A program made the translations under genes and the position numbers. A DNA stretch of 64,000 bases from Bradyrhizobium erythrophlei (GTDB lineage Bacteria > Pseudomonadota > Alphaproteobacteria > Rhizobiales > Xanthobacteraceae), in assembly GCF_900129425.1 (NCBI RefSeq), contig NZ_LT670817.1, forward strand, positions 8,584,001 to 8,648,000, given 5' to 3'. The notes beneath the pieces are model-generated. The model ran no database searches, had not been told where the DNA came from, and saw only the letters and a program-made list of their open reading frames with translations. This document shows positions 29,171 to 36,644 of this stretch, piece after piece. Numbering within the stretch: the first letter of the stretch is position 1; each line of letters starts with the position of its first letter.

Positions 29171-29683
29171 ATGGAATCGTCACCCATCAAATCACCCTCC
29201 CTTCTTAGTGACGCTCATCTTCGCGCCATCGGGGCCATCATTGTCAATTGGTCAGGCATCGAAATGCAGATGGAAGTCGCGATCCTGGGACTCTACGAAA
29301 TCAACCCGGATCGCGGCCTAGTTCTCACGTCAAACATCAGCTTTCCCAACCGTTTAACACTACTCCGCATTCTCTCAATGCGCGGCGCGATCAAGGACGA
29401 AACCTTGGCCGAAGAATGCAAGGCCATACTCGGTCGCATCGAAGGCGCTTACTCACTCAGAAACACCGCAGCCCATGGGGTATGGGGCGCGGGCGATACT
29501 ACAAACACAGCAAAGCGCATGGCGATTCGCGTCCGCGGCAACCGTCTACGCACCACCAGCGATCAAGTGACCGCCGATGAACTTGAGGCGTCCGCATTGC
29601 AGATTTTGAGGCTGAAAATCGACTTTTCCAACCTGCTAGCCAAACTTCAGTTCTTGCCCGCCAGCAGCCCGTCCCAAGACTGA
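29171..29683 (+). CDS. Hypothetical protein with HEPN-like motif
   Basis: A 170-residue helical protein. Near residue 97 is YSLRNTAAHGVW, an R-x4-H motif of the kind that forms the active site in HEPN ribonucleases and related helical bundles. The flanking helices (LLRILSMRGAIKDE before, LQILRLKIDFSNLLAKL after) fit a HEPN bundle. This is motif-level evidence only; many non-catalytic families share the pattern. GAGGA precedes the ATG. No neighbouring nucleotidyltransferase antitoxin gene is present, so a toxin-antitoxin pair is not supported. Confidence 0.55.
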   Translation: MESSPIKSPSLLSDAHLRAIGAIIVNWSGIEMQMEVAILGLYEINPDRGLVLTSNISFPNRLTLLRILSMRGAIKDETLAEECKAILGRIEGAYSLRNTAAHGVWGAGDTTNTAKRMAIRVRGNRLRTTSDQVTADELEASALQILRLKIDFSNLLAKLQFLPASSPSQD

Positions 29684-30076
29684 AGCACGGTACATAGTTC
29701 GGTAAATGTGACTTCCTTTGCGCCGTCATCCACGGGCGCCGGCTGGCTTTCGCCATCGTCGGGCTCCCGAACAAGGCGGTCTCCGAGGCGCGCGAGCGGG
29801 TGCGTTCGGCGCTGATCGCCTCCGGGCTGGCACTCCCGGCACCTAGCGCCCGACGCCGCTGCTGATATCCGCGCGCGTGATCGAGGCCGGACGGAACGGA
29901 AAATAACCTTCCCCGTTTCGATGCGCGGCTGACGCGCTCCTGCTGCGCGCTTTGCAAAACCCAATTCTTCTTGCCAGCCTGCCAAACCGGGGGCAGCCTG
30001 CCGGCGCCCGTTGATCCAGCGGACCCTTCCGCGCGGGCGGCAAAATCAACGCGACAGAAACAGTGGAGGAAGACGC
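29684..30076. other. Disturbed region between HEPN-like gene and MBL-fold gene
   Basis: 393 bp without an intact gene. It contains the displaced comM fragment and GC-rich sequence leading to the GGAGGA ribosome-binding site of the MBL-fold gene. Nothing else was recognised. Confidence 0.6.
29746..29841 (+). pseudogene. comM: Displaced internal fragment of comM
   Basis: 32 codons translating to AFAIVGLPNKAVSEARER and then VRSALIASGLALPA. This is the segment of ComM/YifB that follows directly after the N-terminal part found at 31167-31271. The fragment has no start and runs into unrelated sequence on both sides. It lies upstream of the comM 5' end, so the order of the two pieces is inverted relative to the intact gene while the strand is kept. 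Confidence 0.8.
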
Positions 30077-31045
30077 ATGACATGCAATGTTTCGCGACGA
30101 TCCCTGCTCGCTCTCGGCGCCGGTCTCGGCGCAAGCATGATCGGAGGCCGGGCCCGGGCAAGTGCCCCCAAACTCGGCACACAGCCGTCCTATTTTTACC
30201 GGTTCAATCACGGTGACGCCCAGGTCACCGTGGTTTCCGATGGTCCTTTGCCGCTCGGCCCTCCCAAGGGCACCTTCGTCGGCGCTCCGGATGAAGAAAT
30301 AAGGAAGATGTTGACTGACAATTTCCTTTCGCCCGACAACATCGTGCTCGAGCAGAACTCGCCGATCGTCAACATGGGCGACAAGCTCGTGCTGTTCGAC
30401 ACCGGCATGGGCACGTCGAAGGCGTTCGGGCCGACCACCGGCCGTCAGCAGAAGAGCATGGCGGAAGCTGGCATCAAGCCGGAAGACATCGATGCGGTGG
30501 TGTTCTCGCACGCCCATATCGATCACATCGGCGGCGTGGTCGATGACAGCGGCAAGGTGCTGTTCCCGAATGCGCAGTTCTACATTGCCCAGAGCGATTT
30601 CGACTATTGGACCGATGAAGGCAAGATGGGCAGTCCCCTGAAGGATTTCATCGTCCACGCCCGCAAGAACCTGCTGCCGGTGAACGACCGCCTGTCGTTC
30701 TACAAGGACGGCCAGGAATTTCTGCCCGGCATCCAGGCGTTGGCCGCTCCCGGACATACCGTGGGTCACCACATCTTCCTGATCACGTCCGACGGCAAGT
30801 CGTTCGCGTTCCTCGGCGACCTCACCCACCATCAGATTTTGCTGATGGAAAAGCCGCGAATGCAATTCTCCTACGACACCGATCCGAACCAGGCGGCGGA
30901 ATCTCGCGTGAAGATGCTGGGCATGCTCGCGGCCAACCAAATCCCCGTGATGTCCTACCACTACCCGTGGCCGGGATACGGACACGTCGTCAAGAACGGC
31001 GACGGTTTTCATTATATCCCCGCGCCGATGGTGTTGACGCTCTGA
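30077..31045 (+). CDS. Tat-exported MBL-fold metallo-hydrolase
   Basis: A 322-residue metallo-beta-lactamase-fold protein. The N-terminus SRRSLLALGAGLGASMIGG is a twin-arginine signal, and FSHAHIDHIGG is the zinc-binding HxHxDH motif. GHTVGHH and a later histidine complete the metal site. Relatives include exported lactonases and quorum-quenching enzymes, but the substrate is not evident. The start ATG at 30077 follows GTGGAGGAAG. It precedes the comM 5' end by 121 bp and may originally have been a normal neighbour of that gene. Confidence 0.85.
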   Translation: MTCNVSRRSLLALGAGLGASMIGGRARASAPKLGTQPSYFYRFNHGDAQVTVVSDGPLPLGPPKGTFVGAPDEEIRKMLTDNFLSPDNIVLEQNSPIVNMGDKLVLFDTGMGTSKAFGPTTGRQQKSMAEAGIKPEDIDAVVFSHAHIDHIGGVVDDSGKVLFPNAQFYIAQSDFDYWTDEGKMGSPLKDFIVHARKNLLPVNDRLSFYKDGQEFLPGIQALAAPGHTVGHHIFLITSDGKSFAFLGDLTHHQILLMEKPRMQFSYDTDPNQAAESRVKMLGMLAANQIPVMSYHYPWPGYGHVVKNGDGFHYIPAPMVLTL

Positions 31046-31166
31046 ACATTGGAGTTTCGGAGGAGGGGGGTTGATGCCCGCTCCTCCGGAGCACTTGTCG
31101 CGTTCCCTTAATGTTCTTGCCAACCGCCGCCCCTTCCGCTACCTTCGATTGTGGCAGAGGGGCAGC

Positions 31167-31271
31167 ATGGTCCAGCGCGTTTCCACGGTAGCCTTTGAGG
31201 GGATCGAGGCCCGCGCCGTCGACGTGCAGGTGCAGGTCGCACCGGGATTGCCGGCTTTTGCAATGGTGGGG
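31167..31271 (+). pseudogene. comM: 5' fragment of comM (YifB family ATPase), interrupted
   Basis: The ATG at 31167 follows GGCAGAGGGGCAGC. The first 35 codons, including VQRVSTVAFEGIEARAVDVQ and then GLPAFAMVG, match ComM/YifB, a hexameric helicase that promotes branch migration in natural transformation. At 31272 the frame departs from the family (AINPDLQSE...) and stops at 31325. The Mg-chelatase-like ATPase body is not found anywhere in the window. The gene has therefore been cut by the accessory island or lost after insertion. Confidence 0.85.
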
Positions 31272-31299
31272 GCGATTAACCCGGATCTGCAAAGCGAGA

Positions 31300-31329
31300 C
31301 TGATTATAGAATGGCCCAAATATAATCAG
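31300..31329. repeat. 30-bp palindromic site at island left end
   Basis: Arms CTGATTATA (31300-31308) and TATAATCAG (31321-31329) are perfect inverted repeats around a 12-base centre. Over 30 positions it matches the palindrome at 42206-42235 at 21 positions, including CTG at the left, ATAGAATGG inside and ATCAG-like right end. It lies 29 bp after the comM break point. A possible recombination or regulatory site. Confidence 0.65.
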
Positions 31330-31370
31330 AGTGAACCAGTGATAACGTTCACCGACGCCGAGTGCGCTCC

Positions 31371-31436
31371 GGGGACAGTAGGTCGATACTCGTTTCAATA
31401 ATGCGTCTTTTTCTACTGTCCCTGTTGGGGCGCGAT
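31371..31436. repeat. 66-bp direct repeat, copy 1
   Basis: Begins GGGGACAGTAGGTCGATACT and ends with CTACTGTCCCTGTTGGGG. The inner GGGACAGTA and TACTGTCCC are perfect inverted arms (31372-31380 and 31414-31422). A second copy starts 106 bp later. Both are just beyond the 3' end of the primase-helicase gene. Confidence 0.75.
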
Positions 31437-31476
31437 GTCTCCATCGAAGAGGGGGCCGGGTCGGATAGAAGCTTTG

Positions 31477-31542
31477 GGGGACAGTAGGCCGATACTTGTT
31501 CTAATAAATGCGTCCTTTTTATTGTCCCTGTTGTGGCACGCT
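31477..31542. repeat. 66-bp direct repeat, copy 2
   Basis: Begins GGGGACAGTAGGCCGATACT and ends with ATTGTCCCTGTTGTGG. It is roughly 80% identical to copy 1 by eye, in the same orientation, with one of the inverted arms degraded. Possible iteron, attachment or terminator role; none is proven. Confidence 0.75.
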
Positions 31543-31570
31543 GACCCCGTGGCCACACGATTCGGGCGTG

Positions 31571-34519
31571 TTATCCCACTACGAGCACCTTTTCGTGCTC
31601 CCGGCGGTCCTCCTCGATGCGGTAAGACTTGGCCAGCATCTCCATCGTTTCCAATCTTTTCCGATCCAACGCGTAGCGTCGGATCTTCATCCCCTGCACC
31701 TTCACACTGCCCGCGGGCGCGACCTTGAGGCCGATCCGTTGGAGGAAGCGGTTCAACTGGCGCACCGGATTCTCCGCCAGGTCGCCCCTCGATGGCTCGG
31801 AGAGGGCCTCCTCGATCATGGTCCGGTTTTCCCTGCACAGTTCCACGAACTCCGACAGAGCACCGATAGTGACAATGTGGTCGGGCTTGATGCCATCGGC
31901 GTCCGCCAAGCCGGCAGCCGCCATCAGCACCGCGATCAGGCGAGGCGGCTTCATCCGGCTCAGCCGCGCCTTCGGCTTCGCGGCCTCCCGCAAAATGTGG
32001 TCGATGACATCCGAAGCCCGGCGCCAGTGCGCGGTGACGTCGGCAAGCGCGACGATCCTCTCGATCAGGCGACCGTCCTTGTTCAGTTCGATGAGTTCAA
32101 GGTCTAGGCCAGCTCCGACCGTCCGCTCGAAGTGGTTCTTCTCGTGGGCGATTCGCTCGTGGGGCGTCACGGCAGCGCCCTTGGTGACCCGGGCGTCCAG
32201 TTCGATGAACTCGGGATCGGGGAGAGTTTCCGCGGCAAGCAGCATCTGGGCACGCTCCTCGGCCAGCATCCTCTTGGCTTCGCCGTAGGCGCCGGAACCG
32301 GTGTTGGGATCGACGCGCTCGATCGACCATCCGTTGGCTTCGCGCAGTTCGCAGAACAGCTCCAGCAACCGGTTCTTGGAAGCCCGGTGGACGGCCGTCA
32401 CGTGAGCGCAGATCAGCAGTAGCGGATCGTCGCGGTCGTACTCGACCATGCCGTCTTCGCGCCGGCCCTTGACGGCGCGTTTGACAGTATAGGCCCGGGC
32501 AAGGTCGTCCATGACCACGTCGACGTTGGACGTGAAGTTGAACCTGCCTGGATCGATCCAGACGTCGACAGAGGCCGGGTTCCGGACCCGCGACAGCTGC
32601 TGGTCGATGTCCGTGTGCGTGTTCACGAACGAATAGAAGAATCCGAACACCCGGTCGATCCGGCATTCCCCGTCGGCGAAGGTGATGTCGATGCCGGTGC
32701 CGAGGGAGGGCGAGCAGACCAAGACCTGCACCGTCAATATCTCCGTCTTGATGTCCTTGACGAACTGCACCTGCATGGCGTCCCGCGAGTTGTCCCGGGT
32801 AATCTTGCGCACGGAGACGCCCTCCCCGCATTCGTTCAGGATCATCCTGTGGAGGGTGTCGACTAGTTTCTTGGAATTGCTGGTGACGAAGCAGCGCTGG
32901 CCCTTCTTGATGGCCTCGATCAGCTCATGTTCCAGAGCCTTCTTGCGCTTGAAGAGCCGCAGGGTACGTTTCACCACCGGCACCACGGGCGCGTTGCAGA
33001 TGATCCGGCAGCGGGATTCCCAATCCTCGGGCCTCATAGTCCGCATGGCGTGTGACGTGACGAGACCGAGGTCGGCGTCGAGGCCGATGACCGCCTTTGC
33101 GCCCGCCACCTCGTACAGGAGTGCGTCGAAGCAGCGCTCGATGCCAGCGCGCTGTTGCAGGGTATCGCTCAAAAGGTGGCTCAGGACCTGCTCCACCTCG
33201 TCGATGATGACCAGGTCGAACGGGGGCGCGCGCTCGTAGATCGGCCTCCTGCCGTCGAAGCGAGCCACGTACGGCTCGTTATATTTTGGCAGACTATCCA
33301 GACAGACGGCCAGCGTGCGCATCCCTTCCGATTCGGTCGGTTGGTCCAGGTAGCAGTGCAACCCAAGCTTGGCCGCCGCTTCCCTCAGCAGCGTCTGCCT
33401 GTGGCCAACCAGCAGGATTGACCTAGGGCGATCCTTTCGCTTGATGCCGTGCATGTAGCGACCGGCCCGAATGTCGTCCAGGAGCTGAACCAAAACCTGG
33501 GTCTTTCCGGACCCCTTCGGGCTCTTGATCAGGGTGATGCCCGGCTTGTAGAAAACCCGCGGCAGGTAACGTTCTTGGCATTTCTCGAACGTCGGCTCCG
33601 GCGGGAAGAATCGGTCGAGGCCCTCTGCGAACGGGTCGACCGGCGGGCTCGCCCGGCCCTCCTCGCACATCCGGTCGAACCCGGCGAAGTCGTAGTCATC
33701 CACCGCATCGTTGAGCCAGAACGTGGCCTTGCAAGCCGAGCAGTGGATGCCGATGCCGCCCCTCCGTGACCATGACGGAACGACGAAGGCGCTCGGGTCG
33801 CCGTCGTTGTGGTGAGGGCAGTGGACTTTCTCACCACGCCGGATCTCGTCCATTCTGACCATCACTCCCGACGCCAGCTTGATCAGTTCGGGCCCGGCGA
33901 GGCGACGGGATGAATCGACGGGTAGCAAGCCGCCGTTCCGGGGTGACCGCGCCTCGCGAGCGTCGCGGCCTCTGGCGCGCAACTTAGCGAAGACGTCGGG
34001 TGGGAGGGTGCGCCCGATCCGGTGAACGATAGCGCTGGTGCTTCCGTAGAACATCCTTGCGCCGTCAGTGACCGACAGGTCGCTGCCCATGGTAAGCGCG
34101 ATCCCGAGCTGAGCGTCCGCAAAATCCTGAGCATTCGGGACCGGTTCATCTAGGAGAAACACTACGCGATAGCGGTGTTTCACCGCAGTGTGCGAAGCCG
34201 TGGTGTGCACGAATGAGGCATGCTGCCGGATGAATGCATGGTCGAGGGCCTCTTCAAGCGAAGGGCCCCCGTCGAAATCGGCAGCGACGAAACCACAGCG
34301 GATGAAATTACGTGTCTTCCGGTAGCCGTCGACGAACTGCGCCGAATACGCGCGGCCCTGCGATATGTGACCGATGAAGTCTTCATCAATAACATCCATC
34401 GGCTGCCAGTCCTTGGCATAGTTCACCGGCCCAGGTGCTGTTGGCTTGCCGATGATGTTCGCGTTGATGCTGACGGGGTACGTCGCGGGGATTGATGACA
34501 TTGTGGTGTCCAAGATCAT
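31571..34519 (-). CDS. Primase-helicase replication protein (CyRepA1/UL9-like)
   Basis: A 982-residue protein joining three parts. An archaeo-eukaryotic primase-like N-domain shows the metal pair in AADFDGG (Asp81, Asp83) and SHTAVKHRYRVVF with the primase histidine. A CHC2-like zinc finger has Cys234/His236 and Cys260/Cys263. A superfamily 2 helicase has Walker A SPKGSGKT (333-340) and DEVE (440-443). The whole resembles replication proteins of plasmids and integrative elements that both prime and unwind. It is the main sign that the island can, or once could, replicate. The ATG at 34519 is used; 34501 is an alternative. Confidence 0.8.
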   Translation of the reverse strand: MILDTTMSSIPATYPVSINANIIGKPTAPGPVNYAKDWQPMDVIDEDFIGHISQGRAYSAQFVDGYRKTRNFIRCGFVAADFDGGPSLEEALDHAFIRQHASFVHTTASHTAVKHRYRVVFLLDEPVPNAQDFADAQLGIALTMGSDLSVTDGARMFYGSTSAIVHRIGRTLPPDVFAKLRARGRDAREARSPRNGGLLPVDSSRRLAGPELIKLASGVMVRMDEIRRGEKVHCPHHNDGDPSAFVVPSWSRRGGIGIHCSACKATFWLNDAVDDYDFAGFDRMCEEGRASPPVDPFAEGLDRFFPPEPTFEKCQERYLPRVFYKPGITLIKSPKGSGKTQVLVQLLDDIRAGRYMHGIKRKDRPRSILLVGHRQTLLREAAAKLGLHCYLDQPTESEGMRTLAVCLDSLPKYNEPYVARFDGRRPIYERAPPFDLVIIDEVEQVLSHLLSDTLQQRAGIERCFDALLYEVAGAKAVIGLDADLGLVTSHAMRTMRPEDWESRCRIICNAPVVPVVKRTLRLFKRKKALEHELIEAIKKGQRCFVTSNSKKLVDTLHRMILNECGEGVSVRKITRDNSRDAMQVQFVKDIKTEILTVQVLVCSPSLGTGIDITFADGECRIDRVFGFFYSFVNTHTDIDQQLSRVRNPASVDVWIDPGRFNFTSNVDVVMDDLARAYTVKRAVKGRREDGMVEYDRDDPLLLICAHVTAVHRASKNRLLELFCELREANGWSIERVDPNTGSGAYGEAKRMLAEERAQMLLAAETLPDPEFIELDARVTKGAAVTPHERIAHEKNHFERTVGAGLDLELIELNKDGRLIERIVALADVTAHWRRASDVIDHILREAAKPKARLSRMKPPRLIAVLMAAAGLADADGIKPDHIVTIGALSEFVELCRENRTMIEEALSEPSRGDLAENPVRQLNRFLQRIGLKVAPAGSVKVQGMKIRRYALDRKRLETMEMLAKSYRIEEDRREHEKVLVVG

Positions 34520-34580
34520 GGGCGCGTCGAGCGTTGCCAGCAGCGACGCCTAAGGCCGGTGTTCGTTTCCGTGCGGGCCG

Positions 34581-34607
34581 AAAAAAGCGCCGCCCCGTGG
34601 GGCGGCG
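34581..34607 (-). terminator. Intrinsic terminator
   Basis: On the minus strand, CGCCGCCCC pairs perfectly with GGGGCGGCG (34607-34588) and is followed by CTTTTTT. It lies 36 bp after the stop at 34643, ending the small leftward operon before the primase-helicase gene. Confidence 0.8.
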
Positions 34608-34642
34608 ATCATCTTCGTTGGATAACGGGAACTAGTAGGTCT

Positions 34643-35272
34643 CTAACTCTGCCGCAGTAATCTGTACGCGGTCGAATCGCCGTAGGGCAGGTGCCACTTC
34701 GCTTCATCGACTACGTTCGCGAATGCAGGGTGTGCGTGGATGAACGTCGCCAGCGCAACGTGCACCGTTTCGAGGTCGGTCGTGCCCACATTCGTAGTGA
34801 CCGCGCTGACCAGTGCAGCTTGATACGCGCGACCGGTGGCCTCGTCCGCCTGCCTCAGACCCAGCATTCCGGCTGTCCAGTCGGACCCCACCGAAAACTT
34901 CAGGTCATCCCAGATGACCGCTCCCGCTTTGTACCATTCGATCGGCATCGCTCGGATGTAGTCTAGGCTCGCCGTCCAAAACTGCCCCATAGATTCCAGC
35001 GAGATCTCTTCCGGTTTTCCCCTGTGGTTCCTGCGGTCGACGAAGACCAAGCTTGTTCCCTCGGTGGGGTTAGGTTCGTCGTTGGGCAGCCGAACCATGC
35101 CGACCACCATGCCCTCGCTATCTGCGGGGGTTTCAGGTCCGTACCATTTGGCGCCTTCTCGGAACTCGGCGCTAAGGCCGTTGAGTGCCTCGTGGTCGCA
35201 AACCTGGCTCTTTTTGATAGCTCGGCGCATCAGTGCCGCCGAACCAGCCCCTTCCATGAAAAGACGCTTCAT
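34643..35272 (-). CDS. Hypothetical island protein
   Basis: A 209-residue soluble protein with no family that I recognise. It is tryptophan-rich in the middle (GQFWTASLDYIRAMPIEWYKAG and nearby) and acidic overall. Its ATG at 35272 overlaps the stop of the upstream gene as ATGA, so the two are translationally coupled, and a strong terminator follows. The position beside the replication gene suggests a role in island maintenance or regulation, but this is only context. Confidence 0.6.
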   Translation of the reverse strand: MKRLFMEGAGSAALMRRAIKKSQVCDHEALNGLSAEFREGAKWYGPETPADSEGMVVGMVRLPNDEPNPTEGTSLVFVDRRNHRGKPEEISLESMGQFWTASLDYIRAMPIEWYKAGAVIWDDLKFSVGSDWTAGMLGLRQADEATGRAYQAALVSAVTTNVGTTDLETVHVALATFIHAHPAFANVVDEAKWHLPYGDSTAYRLLRQS

Positions 35273-35700
35273 CGGATGCCCTCCGATGAACGACGTAGAA
35301 CGATCAGTCTCCCGAGCTCCTGCCGTTGAATTGCGATACAGAGGTCGAGCGCCCTAGTAATTATCACACTGGCGAGACCGACCACCGTCGCCTGCTCAAC
35401 TTGCATCTCCCTGATGGCCACTTCCATGAGATCGTCCAAGATGTCAGCGCTCTCCGGGCCCAGAGTGGAAAGGAAGACACGGTCTTTTTCCTCGTCGGAG
35501 GTTCGCAAAAGAATAAAGTCATTGAGCGTGCCGAGATGCTCGGGATCGATCATCTGATCGGCTAGGATCTGCTGCCGCAGCGCATCGTCAGCCTCGATCG
35601 GCAGGAACCGCCGGTGTGGCGGCAGAGCGTCCCGATTGGGTTTGTTGTCCGGGGGCGAAGATCCCATTCGCTGCCGAGGAGTCTTAGTTTCGTTGGTCAT
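35269..35700 (-). CDS. Hypothetical island protein
   Basis: A 143-residue protein. The first 35 residues are polar, Pro- and Lys-rich and probably disordered; the rest is predicted helical with acidic patches (DEEKDRVFLSTLGPESADILDD). The ATG at 35700 is preceded by GGGAG; a further start at 35727 is possible. Coupled by a 4-bp overlap to the next gene. No function is assigned. Confidence 0.58.
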   Translation of the reverse strand: MTNETKTPRQRMGSSPPDNKPNRDALPPHRRFLPIEADDALRQQILADQMIDPEHLGTLNDFILLRTSDEEKDRVFLSTLGPESADILDDLMEVAIREMQVEQATVVGLASVIITRALDLCIAIQRQELGRLIVLRRSSEGIR

Positions 35701-35810
35701 GTTGGTCTCCCAATGCGTGGAAATCACGCTGGGGGACCCTGGACCTTCGAAAAGTTAGGCGGAACTCCTCGCGAGGATACGCCTAAGCGGTACCCATCAC
35801 CGGGTTTGTC

Positions 35811-36293
35811 CTATTTCAGGCTGCGCGACTGTGCGCTTATGCCTTTGTTCACTTGCTTGATGCTGATCTCGGACAGTTCAAGCCAACGAAGAATGGTGAC
35901 GGCCGGAGCAGCGTATCTTTTGGGATGGATTTCTTTCATCTTCTCAACGATGAGCATGCCGCTCCTGCTAGGATTTCGCCGGGCGCAAGACGTAAAGTCG
36001 CGCCGAAGAATTGCGGCCGACGGTCGGTCCCATGTCTTTGGCTTACCCCCGGTTTTCTCTATCAGAAGCTGATCGGCGAAAAGCCCGATCATCGCCAGCC
36101 ATGCCCGCAGGTCCCGGTAGTCCGAACCGGCGCGCTCAAACAACTCGATGATCCGAGCGTTATCGGGTGACTGCTCAATTTCAGCGACGATCTGGCTGAA
36201 CTCGATTGGCTCGATTCGACGTAGGGCCTCGCCAGGAAGCGGCCTCATCTCGTCCAGGAAATCGAGCAGATAAGTCTTATGGTTCGTCGCCAT
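35811..36293 (-). CDS. Hypothetical island protein
   Basis: A 160-residue soluble protein without a recognised domain. It starts MATNHKTYLLDFLDEMRPLPGEALRR and is divergent from the nuclease-helicase gene 351 bp away. Codon use and GC content are lower than in the core region, as with its island neighbours. It could be a small regulator or accessory factor; nothing in the sequence decides this. Confidence 0.55.
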   Translation of the reverse strand: MATNHKTYLLDFLDEMRPLPGEALRRIEPIEFSQIVAEIEQSPDNARIIELFERAGSDYRDLRAWLAMIGLFADQLLIEKTGGKPKTWDRPSAAILRRDFTSCARRNPSRSGMLIVEKMKEIHPKRYAAPAVTILRWLELSEISIKQVNKGISAQSRSLK

Positions 36294-36644
36294 TCGCCGG
36301 TGAACTCCTGTGCAGGGCCTTGTATCATTCGGCACAATCTGACGGATGTCGAGCGAATGCTGGCGAGCGACGGTCCCTCCGGCATGAGTTGTTTCGCGGC
36401 AGGTTGGATCAGAACCGGTTTGAGTTTAGTGAGAACAGCGTCATCAAATTTTCTGCTGAAACACCCCCCGTGCGTCGCTAGTATTTTCGACCACGAGAGA
36501 ACCACCCGAGCCAAGTTCTTTTCATCAACCCGACAATTGGCGGCCGGCACCTCACAAACAATTTTAGTAGGCGCAATTGCAACCCGGCTCAGATTGGTTC
36601 AGACGAATAACATCTGGAAGTCAAGATCGGGGTGCGGATTCAGG
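36294..36644. other. Intergenic region upstream of nuclease-helicase gene
   Basis: 351 bp between divergent genes. The nuclease-helicase frame stays open leftwards across it, but the translation there lacks any family resemblance. Presumably it holds both promoters; no clear -35/-10 pair or repeat stood out. Confidence 0.5.

Noticed and set aside
31571..34519. TATATTTTGGCA at about 33279-33290 as a further copy of the island half-site
   Set aside because: It lies inside the coding sequence of the primase-helicase and matches only part of the site; probably chance.
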